From: Oscillospiraceae bacterium
GTDB taxonomy: Bacteria > Bacillota > Clostridia > Oscillospirales > Oscillospiraceae
Assembly: GCA_017458025.1 (NCBI GenBank)
Contig: JAFTGG010000207.1
Location: 1 to 12,784, forward strand
Direction of reading: 5' to 3'
DNA length: 12,784 bases
Positions 1 to 11,692 of the stretch are shown piece after piece; position 1 is the stretch's first letter, and every line of letters begins with the position of its first letter. The position numbers and the translations under genes were made by a program. Under the pieces are notes generated by a model. The model ran no database searches. It had not been told where the DNA came from and worked only from the letters and a program-made list of their open reading frames with translations.

Positions 1-32
1 CAAATCGTGCGCTGAGCGGAGTGAAGCCTTTT

Positions 33-62
33 CGTCGGCAAAGGCTTTTGCCTTTGTCGACG
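33..62. repeat. 13-bp hairpin with TTTT loop
   Basis: The left arm CGTCGGCAAAGGC (33-45) pairs with GCCTTTGTCGACG (50-62) through 13 pairs, one of them G-T, around a TTTT loop. It lies just beyond the terminator that follows metH. No uridine run follows it on either strand, so it is a poor intrinsic terminator by itself. It may be an intergenic repeat or a structure belonging to a gene left of the window. The function is unknown. Confidence 0.6.
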
Positions 63-67
63 ATTGG

Positions 68-95
68 AAACAGGCAGCCAAACGGCTGCCTGTTT
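68..95. terminator. Bidirectional terminator after metH
   Basis: AAACAGGCAGCC (68-79), an AAAC loop, and GGCTGCCTGTTT (84-95) form a 12-bp stem just after the metH stop codon (99-101, read on the minus strand). On the plus strand a TTTTCTTT tract follows. On the minus strand the T-run is only three bases, so it may serve a plus-strand gene outside the window better than it serves metH. Confidence 0.8.
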
Positions 96-98
96 TCT

Positions 99-2514
<2,416 letters not shown>

Positions 2515-2525
<11 letters not shown>

Positions 2526-3174
2526 AGGTCGTCCCTCCCTTTCGGTATTCGCAGGTCTTGTTCATCGCGCAGTACCCGCAGCCGCGCACGCGGGCGGGCT
2601 GGGGCTTGTCCGACACGCCGACGACGGCGGTGACGGATTTGGACGGCGTCATCAGGAAGCTGTCGCTCAAATGGATGCCGAGACGGCGCTCCGCGTCCAG
2701 CGCGGCAAGCACCGACGGCTGGAGCGACAGCGGCAGGTCCCCGTAGCCCGGGGAAAAGCGGTCGGTGAGGTATCGCCCGGGAAACCGCTCCGCGATCTCG
2801 GCCTCCGCGGCGTCGCAGCCGCTCTCGACCCACGCGCTGCCGCAGGCGTCGAAAATGACCGCCTCGCCCATGTCGCGGCGCTCCAGCGCGCGCAGCCGCC
2901 GCTCGAACTCGATGCCGAGCGTACAGCACAGCAGCACCGCCGTGTCGCAGTCTTGCAGCAGCTTCTTCGCGAGGCCTCCGGTCAGCGTCACGCCGCTGCC
3001 GGCGAGCGTCACGCCCTCGCCGCCGCGTTCCAGCGGGAACGCGCGGTAGACGTGTTTGGGCCGCAGGCTCTCCGTGAGCTTCGCCGCCGTGCGCCCGACC
3101 TGCGCGCGCAGGCCGTCCGGCGTTTCGCCGCGAATACTGAGGTAGCGCAGAACCTCGTCGATGAGCTCTTCCAT
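2515..3174 (-). CDS. Stand-alone methionine synthase reactivation-domain protein
   Basis: A 219-residue protein of the vitamin B12-dependent methionine synthase activation-domain family. The expected role is reductive remethylation of inactive cob(II)alamin in the adjacent MetH, using AdoMet. The segment RFSPGYGDLPLS (about 139-150) matches the family's R-x-x-PGY AdoMet-binding motif. The C-terminus adds a cysteine cluster (C199, C202, C208, C217), probably a metal or Fe-S site, whose role I do not know. I chose the ATG at 3174 rather than the in-frame ATG at 3195: GAAGGGGGG sits just ahead of 3174, and the promoter -10 at 3204-3209 places the transcript start at about 3197, leaving no leader for an upstream start. 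It is the first gene of the metH unit. With a 5' UTR of only about 23 nt there is no room for a SAM or cobalamin riboswitch. Confidence 0.88.
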
Positions 3175-3203
3175 ACGCCGCCCCCCTTCACGCATTTTGA
3201 GAG

Positions 3204-3212
3204 ATTATAACA
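3204..3212 (-). promoter_or_regulatory. Extended -10 promoter of the metH unit
   Basis: Read on the minus strand, the sequence is TGTTATAAT, a perfect TATAAT with the extended TGn element. No good -35 lies 17-18 bp upstream (about 3227-3233), which is common for extended -10 promoters. The predicted start near 3197 is 23 nt before the chosen ATG. Confidence 0.7.
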
Positions 3213-3254
3213 CAACGGAGCGCATGCGTACAGTTTTTTTGGATAATTTTGTGG

Positions 3255-3283
3255 TTGACATTACATTTAAATGCAGTTACAAT
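3255..3283 (+). promoter_or_regulatory. Sigma-A-type promoter of the T-box operon
   Basis: TTGACA (3255-3260), a 17-bp spacer, and TACAAT (3278-3283) differ from the housekeeping consensus at one position. Transcription should begin near 3290, just before the first stem of the T-box leader. It is divergent from the metH promoter, with about 45 bp between the two -10 boxes and the -35 elements lying between them. Confidence 0.87.
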
Positions 3284-3649
3284 GCGAACAGTTGAATACC
3301 AAAAGACTTTGAAGGAGAATCCGCGTTTTTTAAACGCTTCAGAGAGCCGGCGGTCGGTGCGAGCCGGTGCGGACGGGAAACGCGGTCTGGCTCCCGAGTC
3401 GGCTTTGCGAACGCAAGGGATATTCCTCGGAATGAGACGCGCGTTTCCGGCGCAGGTTTTATTGGTCTGAACAAGGAAGAGGCGGAAGCCATACTTTGTA
3501 TATGGCGGCCGGCGAGGACGACGTTCAGGACGATAAAGGCGGGCCGGAAGGTGCGTAAGCTTCGGAGGTAATCCCCCCCTAGTAGTGAAGCCCGGACGCC
3601 CCGTTACAGGCTAAGGACTTATCGCGCGGCAAATCGCGCGAAAGCATTT

Positions 3650-3700
3650 GACGCCGTTTTGTTGCTCGCCGTTTGCGCGGCAGCCGCGGAATACGGCCGA
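3650..3700 (+). repeat. Dispersed structured repeat, copy A (inside T-box leader)
   Basis: It aligns with copies B and C: GACGCC, an outer stem, an inner GC-rich hairpin (GCCGT-TTGC-GCGGC, 3668-3681), the return strand, and GATAAA. The outer stem pairs CGCCGT (3652-3657) with ACGGCCG (3693-3699, one bulged C), where copies B and C have CGCCAT/ATGGCG. This A-T to G-C exchange on both strands keeps the pairing. Immediately 3' is a further hairpin, AGAAAGC-GCC-GCTTTCT (3704-3720). It may have become, or replaced, a standard internal T-box stem. Confidence 0.65.
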
Positions 3701-3793
3701 TAAAGAAAGCGCCGCTTTCTGTATGCGTCGAGTCCGAAAGAGGTCGTATCTGTGAGGATGCGGCAATCAGGGTGGTACCGCGAATGTAGATTC

Positions 3794-3831
3794 GTCCCTG
3801 AAGCCAAAACGGCTTCAGGGACTTTACTTTT
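3794..3831 (+). terminator. T-box intrinsic terminator
   Basis: GTCCCTGAAGCC (3794-3805), an AAAAC loop, and GGCTTCAGGGAC (3811-3822) form a perfect 12-bp stem followed by TTTACTTTT. Its left arm contains the bases that pair with the T-box in the antiterminator, so the two structures exclude each other. Uncharged tRNA should favour read-through into the LeuA-like gene. Confidence 0.95.
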
Positions 3832-3857
3832 GCTCCGCAAAAGAAAGCGATGATCGC

Positions 3858-3898
3858 CAAGCCCCCGCCCCTCCTTCCGTCGGGGCAAAAGGGGCTTG
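3858..3898 (+). other. Hairpin between T-box terminator and first gene
   Basis: CAAGCCCC (3858-3865) pairs with GGGGCTTG (3891-3898), and inside it GCCCC (3867-3871) pairs with GGGGC (3882-3886). It exists only in read-through transcripts. It does not cover the ribosome-binding site AAGGAG (3930-3935). There is no T-tract, so it is not a second terminator. A stability or spacer role is possible. Confidence 0.5.
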
Positions 3899-3944
3899 AT
3901 GCGGAAACAATATTGCCCGAAGCCACGAAAAGGAGACTTTGGAT

Positions 3945-5345
3945 ATGGAAGAAGTAAAACTCAGCGACGTAACGATGAAAGCCCTCGGCGGGCAGTTGTC
4001 GTTCAAGGAGAAGATCGAGCTCGCGAAGCTGCTCGACCGCCTCGGCGCGAGCGTCATCGAGCTTGAGGGCATCGAGAGCGCCAAGGTCGACGCGCTGCGC
4101 GTCAAGTCCGTCGCCACGGCGGTCAAGGAGAGCGTCGTCGCCGTGCCGGTCGCGCTGACGCGCGACGGCGTGGACGCGGTGTGGAACGCGCTGCGCGACG
4201 CGAAAAAGCCGCGTTTGCAGGTCGTGACGCCGACGAGCACGGTGCAGATGGAGTACATCTGCCACAAAAAGCCCGACGCGATGCTCGCGCTGATCCGCGA
4301 GCTGGTCGCGTATTGCCGCGAGAAGACGGAGAATGTCGAGTTCGTCGCGGACGACGCGACCCGCGCCGACGCTTCGTTCCTCGCGAGCGCGGTCAACGCC
4401 GCCATCGAGGCGGGCGCGGCCACCGTCACTGTCTGCGACACGGCGGGCGCGATGCTCCCGCGCGAGTTCGCCAAATTCTTTGAAACCCTCTATGAAACGA
4501 TTCCCGCCCTGCGCGGCGTTTCCGTCGGCGTCGCGTGCTCCGACGCGCTGGCGATGGCGGACGCCTGCGCCGTGACCGCGGTGCTCCGCGGCGCGCGGGA
4601 GGTCAAGGCGTCGGCATATCCGGCGGACGGCGCGTCGCTGTCGAACGTCGCCAAGGTGCTGCAAGCCAAGGGCGAGGGCTTCGGCGTGCGCGTCGGCGCG
4701 CGCACCACGGAGATGAAGCGCGTCGTCGGCCAGATCGCGCGCATGTTCGAGACCGGCAAGGGCGCGCTCTACGACGGGCTGGGCGGCGACGAGCACGCGG
4801 GCCTGACGCTTTCCCAGCACGACGACAAGGCCGCCGTGCTGCAAACCGTCGCCAAGCTCGGCTACGAGCTGAGCGAGGAGGACGGCGAAGCCGTGTGGGA
4901 GGCGTTCTCCCGCATCGCGAAGCACAAGGACGCCATCGGCGCGCGCGAGCTGGACGCCATCGTCGCCTCCGCCGCGATGCAGGTGCCGACGACCTACGCG
5001 GTCAAGAGCTACGTCGTCAACTCCGGCAGCGGCATCACCGCTATGGCGCACCTGAAGCTGGAAAAGAAGGGCAAGGAGCTGGAGGGCGTCGCCCTCGGCG
5101 ACGGCCCCATCGACGCGGCGTTCCTCGCGCTCGAACAGGTCACGGGCCGGCATTGCGAGATGGACGACTTCCAGATCCGCACCGTCACCGAGGGCCATGA
5201 GGCTATGGGCGAGACGGTGGTGCGCCTGCGCTCGAACGGCAAGCTGTATCCGGGCCGCGGCATCTCCACCGACATCGTCGGCGCGAGCATTCGCGCCTAC
5301 GTCAACGCGCTCAACAAGATCGCCTATGAGGAGGGCGAGACGTGA
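3945..5345 (+). CDS. LeuA-like protein with lost catalytic residues, leucine-binding domain kept
   Basis: A 466-residue homologue of 2-isopropylmalate synthase, which condenses acetyl-CoA with 2-oxoisovalerate in leucine synthesis. The HMGL-like barrel spans about 5-275; compare FVADDATRADASFL with the family's FSAEDATRSD. The C-terminal LeuA regulatory domain spans about 340-460 (YVVNSGSG; GDGPIDAAF; RGISTDIVGASIRAYV). Against the canonical pattern, TTLRDGEQ reads VTMKALGG (Arg and Asp lost), the metal-binding HCHND reads ACSDA (A197, S199), and the GERAGN stretch is replaced. Ordinary LeuA chemistry therefore looks impossible. It may be a leucine sensor, a scaffold, or an enzyme with changed chemistry. 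The start is ATG 3945, with AAGGAG 9 nt upstream; an in-frame TTG at 3939 is only 3 nt from that site. It is the first gene behind the leucine T-box. Confidence 0.88.
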   Translation: MEEVKLSDVTMKALGGQLSFKEKIELAKLLDRLGASVIELEGIESAKVDALRVKSVATAVKESVVAVPVALTRDGVDAVWNALRDAKKPRLQVVTPTSTVQMEYICHKKPDAMLALIRELVAYCREKTENVEFVADDATRADASFLASAVNAAIEAGAATVTVCDTAGAMLPREFAKFFETLYETIPALRGVSVGVACSDALAMADACAVTAVLRGAREVKASAYPADGASLSNVAKVLQAKGEGFGVRVGARTTEMKRVVGQIARMFETGKGALYDGLGGDEHAGLTLSQHDDKAAVLQTVAKLGYELSEEDGEAVWEAFSRIAKHKDAIGARELDAIVASAAMQVPTTYAVKSYVVNSGSGITAMAHLKLEKKGKELEGVALGDGPIDAAFLALEQVTGRHCEMDDFQIRTVTEGHEAMGETVVRLRSNGKLYPGRGISTDIVGASIRAYVNALNKIAYEEGET

Positions 5346-5356
5346 TGAACCACGTC
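5339..5356 (+). other. Hairpin on the stop codon of the LeuA-like gene
   Basis: GACGTG (5339-5344), loop ATGAAC, and CACGTC (5351-5356) form a 6-bp stem that includes the first bases of the TGA stop (5343-5345). No T-tract follows. It is weak alone, but the next gene's stop codon carries a much longer hairpin in the same position. Confidence 0.4.
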
Positions 5357-5362
5357 ATTGGA

Positions 5363-5408
5363 GACGCCATTTCGCTCGCCGCTTGCGCGGCAACCGCGAA
5401 ATATGGCG
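5363..5408 (+). repeat. Dispersed structured repeat, copy B
   Basis: GACGCC opens the unit. The outer stem CGCCATTTCGC (5365-5375) pairs with GCGAAATATGGCG (5396-5408, two bases bulged). The inner hairpin is GCCGC-TTGC-GCGGC (5378-5391). It is nearly identical to copy C across the whole unit, apart from the inner loop and one base near 5376. It lies in the 151-nt gap between the LeuA-like gene and the ligase fusion, and is directly followed by the anti-RBS sequence. Confidence 0.8.
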
Positions 5409-5498
5409 ATAAAAATCCTCCATGTGAGAGGAAGCATCAAAGGCAATACCGCAATATGTCCCAAAATTACTTGCTGAAAGCATACGGAGGATTTTTAT
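5409..5498 (+). promoter_or_regulatory. 13-nt inverted repeat able to mask the RBS and start codon
   Basis: ATAAAAATCCTCC (5409-5421) is the perfect reverse complement of GGAGGATTTTTAT (5486-5498), which contains the Shine-Dalgarno sequence and the first two bases of the ATG (5497-5499). Pairing would close a 64-nt loop and block initiation on the ligase fusion. I see no convincing promoter in this gap. Its regulatory action is inferred. Confidence 0.6.
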
Positions 5499-7968
5499 GA
5501 ATCTCTCGTTCTCCACCCGCGGCTGGGGCTTTGGCTGGGACGAGGCGCTGGACCTCGCCGAGGAGATGGATTTCGGCGGCGTCGAGCTTTACAACCTGCA
5601 AAACCTCCCCGCGCTGACCGAACGCGGCGGCGCGTTCCATAAATATAATGTGGCGGCGACGGTCCGCGCCCTGCGCGACCGCAGGCTCGCCGTTCCCTGT
5701 TTCGACACGTCCTGCGACGTGTCCGCCGCGCCGGACTGCGTGCCGACGCTCGAAACGCTGCTCGCGCTCGCCGCCGAGGCGCGGGTGCCGTACGTCTCCG
5801 TCCTCGCGCATGAGGAAACGGAGTCGCTGGTGCGCGAGCGGCTCGATCATCTGCTGCCCGTCGCGGAGAAAAGCGGCGTGACGCTGCTGCTCAAGACCAG
5901 CGGCATCTACGCCGACACCGCGCGGCTGCGCGCGCTGATGGACGACTACGCCAGCGACTGCCTCGGCGCGCTCTGGCACATGCACCACCCCTGCCGCGAC
6001 CGCGGCGAAAGCCCCGACACGACCATCAAGAACCTCGGCGCGTACGTCAAGCACGTCCACCTGCGCGACAGCGACGACGCGGAGCATTACAACCTCGTCG
6101 GCGAGGGTTCGCTGCCCATCGCCGAGCTGATGCGCGCGCTCGGCTCCATCGACTACGACGGCTTCATCTCGCTGGAGTGGAAGCCGGAGTGGATGGCGGA
6201 TTTGCAGGACGCTGAGGTCATCTTCCCGCACTTTGTCAACTACATGAGCCGCTTTGGCAGCACGCGCGGCAAGAAAAAGAGCCTCTATTTCAACCACGAC
6301 GGCACGGGGCAGTACGTCTGGAAGAAGGACGAGCTGGTCAACCTGACGTTTTCGCAGGTGCTCGACCGCATGGTGGAGGAGTTCCCCGACCAATACGCGT
6401 TCAAATACACGACGCTCGACTACACGCGCACCTACTCCGAGTTCCGCGACGACGTGGACGGCTTCGCCCGCGCGCTCATGTCGATGGGCGTCCGCGCGGG
6501 CAGCAAGGTCACGATCTGGGCGACGAACGTCCCCGCGTGGTACATTACGTTTTGGGCGGCGGCAAAGCTCGGCGCGGTGCTCGTCACGATGAACACGGCA
6601 TACAAGATCCACGAGGCGGAGTACCTGCTCCGCCAATCCGACACCCACACGCTCGTGATGATCGACGGCGCGCTGGATTCCGACTATAAGGGCATCATCA
6701 ACGAGCTGTGCCCCGAGATCGCGAAAGCAAAGGCCGGCGAGCCGCTGCACTGCAAGCGCCTGCCGTTCCTGCGCAACGTCGTCACCGTCGGCTTCAAGCA
6801 GCCGGGCTGCCTCACCTTCGACGAGGCGATGGCGCGCGCGGATATGACGCCGGTCGAGGACTTGGCGCGCATGGCGGCGCGGGTACGGCCCGACGACGTG
6901 TGCAACATGCAGTACACCTCCGGCACGACGGGTTTCCCCAAGGGCGTGATGTTAACCCATTACAACGTCGTAAACAACGGCAAGTGCATCGGCGACCGCA
7001 TGGGCCTCTCCACCGCCGACCGCATGATGATCCAAGTCCCGATGTTCCACTGCTTCGGCATGACGCTGTCGATGACCTCCTCGATGACCCACGGCGCGAC
7101 GATGTGCCCGATGCCGTACTTCTCCGCGAAGTCGTCGCTCGCGTGCATCAATCAGGAAAAAATCACCTGCTTCAACGGCGTGCCGACGATGTTCATCGCG
7201 ATGTTCAACCACCCCGACTACCGCAAGACCGACTTCTCCTACATGCGCACGGGCATCATGGCCGGCTCCGGCTGCCCGCCGGAGCTGATGAAGCGCGCCG
7301 CGCAGCCGGACGAGATGCACATGACCGGCATCGTGTCCGTCTACGGCCAGACCGAGTGCGCGCCGGGCAACACCATGTCCGCGTGGACGGACTCGCTCGA
7401 AGTCCGCACCGAAACCGTCGGCTACGCGTTCCCCCACGTCCGCTGCAAGGTCGTCGACCCCGAGACGGGCGAGGAGGTTCCCGACGGACAGAACGGCGAA
7501 TTTTGCGCCAAGGGCTACAACCAGATGAAGGGCTACTACAAAATGCCCGACGCCACCGGCGAGACCGTCGACGCGGACGGCTGGCTGCACTCCGGCGATC
7601 TGGCCTGCCGCGACGCGGACGGCAACTACCGCATCACGGGGCGGCTCAAGGACATGATCATTCGCGGGGGCGAGAACATCTACCCGAAAGAGCTGGAGGA
7701 GTTCCTCTACACCCATGAAGCGGTCAAGGACGTGCAGGTCATCGGCGTGCCGGACGAGAAGTACGGCGAGGAAGCGATGGCGTGCATCGTGCTCCGCGAG
7801 GGCAGCGGCGTGAGTATCGACGATATCCGCGCGTTCTGCGTCGAGCGCCTCGCGCGGCACAAGGTGCCGCGGTACATCGAGTTCGTCGAGGGCTTCCCGA
7901 TGAACGCCGCGGGCAAAGTTTTAAAGTACAAAATGCGCGAGGACGCGGCGAAGCGTCTCGGCCTATAG
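5497..7968 (+). CDS. Fusion: sugar-isomerase-like TIM barrel + AMP-forming acyl-CoA synthetase
   Basis: An 823-residue, two-domain cytoplasmic protein. Residues 1-255 resemble xylose isomerase-like/AP-endonuclease-2 barrels (GWDEALDLAEEMDFGGVEL; VKHVHLRD 184-191; ISLEW 224-228). Two positions that normally bind metal appear changed: K133 in LLLKTSG where Glu is usual, and H161 in LWHMHHP where Asp is usual. Residues 275-823 form a complete adenylate-forming ligase: P-loop YTSGTTGFPKG (473-483), YGQTE (616-620), SGD (699-701), GRLKDMIIRGGENIYP (715-730) and the C-terminal catalytic K807 (NAAGK). The ligase half should activate a carboxylic acid to its acyl-CoA using ATP; overall it resembles FadD-type short/medium-chain ligases. 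The substrate is not readable. The start is ATG 5497 behind GGAGG. The last codons and stop lie inside a 34-bp palindrome. Confidence 0.92.
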   Translation: MNLSFSTRGWGFGWDEALDLAEEMDFGGVELYNLQNLPALTERGGAFHKYNVAATVRALRDRRLAVPCFDTSCDVSAAPDCVPTLETLLALAAEARVPYVSVLAHEETESLVRERLDHLLPVAEKSGVTLLLKTSGIYADTARLRALMDDYASDCLGALWHMHHPCRDRGESPDTTIKNLGAYVKHVHLRDSDDAEHYNLVGEGSLPIAELMRALGSIDYDGFISLEWKPEWMADLQDAEVIFPHFVNYMSRFGSTRGKKKSLYFNHDGTGQYVWKKDELVNLTFSQVLDRMVEEFPDQYAFKYTTLDYTRTYSEFRDDVDGFARALMSMGVRAGSKVTIWATNVPAWYITFWAAAKLGAVLVTMNTAYKIHEAEYLLRQSDTHTLVMIDGALDSDYKGIINELCPEIAKAKAGEPLHCKRLPFLRNVVTVGFKQPGCLTFDEAMARADMTPVEDLARMAARVRPDDVCNMQYTSGTTGFPKGVMLTHYNVVNNGKCIGDRMGLSTADRMMIQVPMFHCFGMTLSMTSSMTHGATMCPMPYFSAKSSLACINQEKITCFNGVPTMFIAMFNHPDYRKTDFSYMRTGIMAGSGCPPELMKRAAQPDEMHMTGIVSVYGQTECAPGNTMSAWTDSLEVRTETVGYAFPHVRCKVVDPETGEEVPDGQNGEFCAKGYNQMKGYYKMPDATGETVDADGWLHSGDLACRDADGNYRITGRLKDMIIRGGENIYPKELEEFLYTHEAVKDVQVIGVPDEKYGEEAMACIVLREGSGVSIDDIRAFCVERLARHKVPRYIEFVEGFPMNAAGKVLKYKMREDAAKRLGL

Positions 7969-7992
7969 CGCAATAAATTGCGCTATAGGCCG
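7959..7992 (+). other. 34-bp palindrome over the ligase stop codon
   Basis: CGGCCTATAGCGCAAT (7959-7974) and its perfect complement ATTGCGCTATAGGCCG (7977-7992) are separated by AA. The TAG stop (7966-7968) is in the left arm. RNA would fold into a 13-15-bp hairpin. No T-run follows, so it is not a standard terminator. An RNA-stability or processing element is plausible, and so is a repetitive extragenic palindrome. Confidence 0.85.
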
Positions 7993-7998
7993 GAACAT

Positions 7999-8044
7999 GA
8001 CGCCATTTCGCGCGCCGCTCAAGCGGCAACCGCGAAATATGGCG
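7999..8044 (+). repeat. Dispersed structured repeat, copy C
   Basis: The outer stem CGCCATTTCGC (8001-8011) pairs with GCGAAATATGGCG (8032-8044), the same arms as copy B. The inner hairpin is GCCGC-TCAA-GCGGC (8014-8027): same stem, different loop. It lies in the 126-nt gap between the ligase fusion and nifJ. The reading frame through it is open and in frame with nifJ, which could mislead start-site prediction. Confidence 0.8.
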
Positions 8045-8045
8045 A

Positions 8046-8092
8046 CAAAATCCTCAAGAGGATTTTGCGGATAATCGCGCGCGGAGGATTTT
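8046..8092 (+). promoter_or_regulatory. Possible two-state RBS-masking element before nifJ
   Basis: AAAATCCTC (8047-8055) can pair with GAGGATTTT either next door (8058-8066) or at the nifJ ribosome-binding site (8084-8092). The local hairpin CAAAATCCT-CAAG-AGGATTTTG (8046-8067) would leave the site free; the distal pairing would mask it. The local hairpin has the shorter loop and should normally win unless something disfavours it. Regulation is inferred. Confidence 0.5.
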
Positions 8093-8094
8093 AC

Positions 8095-11598
<3,504 letters not shown>

Positions 11599-11605
11599 GA
11601 AAAGG

Positions 11606-11635
11606 AAAGGCGAGCGAACAACCGCTCGCCTTTTT
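11606..11635. terminator. Operon terminator after nifJ
   Basis: AAAGGCGAGCG (11606-11616), loop AACAAC, and CGCTCGCCTTT (11623-11633) form an 11-bp stem followed by a T-rich tail, 8 nt after the nifJ stop. On the minus strand the same stem is followed by CCTTTTCTC, so it could also end leftward transcripts. Confidence 0.93.
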
Positions 11636-11641
11636 CTGTAT

Positions 11642-11667
11642 AAAATCTTCCAGAATTTTCAAAGACT
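11642..11667 (+). repeat. Direct repeat pair, copy 1
   Basis: AAAATCTTCCA (11642-11652) and ATTTTCAAAGACT (11655-11667) recur in the same order at 12166-12176 and 12203-12215, where 26 nt separate them. The two copies flank the AT-rich segment that holds the small membrane-protein gene. Confidence 0.55.
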
Positions 11668-11692
11668 TTCGGTGGCGGAAAAAATCGGCGGT

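Larger units (their letters stand above)
3290..3831 (+). ncRNA. T-box leader, probable leucine (CTG) specifier
   Basis: The tRNA-sensing attenuator reads charging by pairing a specifier codon with the anticodon and the T-box bulge with the tRNA 3' end. Stem I can be built from GACT/AGTC (3305-3308/3397-3400), GGAG/CTCC (3314-3317/3391-3394) and CCGCGTTT/AAACGCGG (3321-3328/3378-3385). The distal arm is AGAGAG-CCGGC-GGTCGGTGCGA-GCCGG (3341-3367). The bulge TCTGG (3386-3390) holds CTG followed by a purine, in the same place relative to the lower stem as GGC in the B. subtilis glyQS leader as I recall it. The T-box AGGGTGGTACCGCG is at 3769-3782. Its UGGU bulge implies discriminator base A, compatible with tRNA-Leu. 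The antiterminator (CAGGG/CCCTG, CGAA/TTCG; 3768-3800) overlaps the terminator. The roughly 360 nt between Stem I and the T-box is unusually long and contains a dispersed repeat. Confidence 0.93.

Noticed and set aside
3175..3195. Upstream ATG (3195) for the reactivation-domain gene
   Set aside because: The extended -10 at 3204-3209 puts the transcript start near 3197, leaving no room for a ribosome-binding site. ATG 3174 has one.
3175..3203. SAM or cobalamin riboswitch before the metH unit
   Set aside because: The predicted leader is only about 23 nt, and I see no conserved riboswitch sequence.
3579..5198. 539-codon minus-strand open frame opposite the LeuA-like gene and T-box leader
   Set aside because: It is a shadow frame. 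It runs across a T-box terminator and a conserved protein on the other strand, and has no recognisable motifs.
5467..6750. 427-codon minus-strand open frame opposite the ligase fusion
   Set aside because: Composition typical of a GC-rich antisense frame; no motif and no promoter.
3650..8044. The three repeats as a CRISPR array
   Set aside because: The copies are 1.7-2.6 kb apart with genes between them, and the units are self-complementary and variable.
8047..8075. Internal promoter for nifJ around GATAAT (8070-8075)
   Set aside because: No acceptable -35 occurs 16-18 bp upstream, so I do not call a promoter.
7978..8094. N-terminal extension of nifJ from the ATG at 7978
   Set aside because: The 39 extra residues would come from half of a palindrome plus the dispersed repeat. 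There is no RBS at 7978, while ATG 8095 has GGAGG and matches the usual N-terminus of the family.
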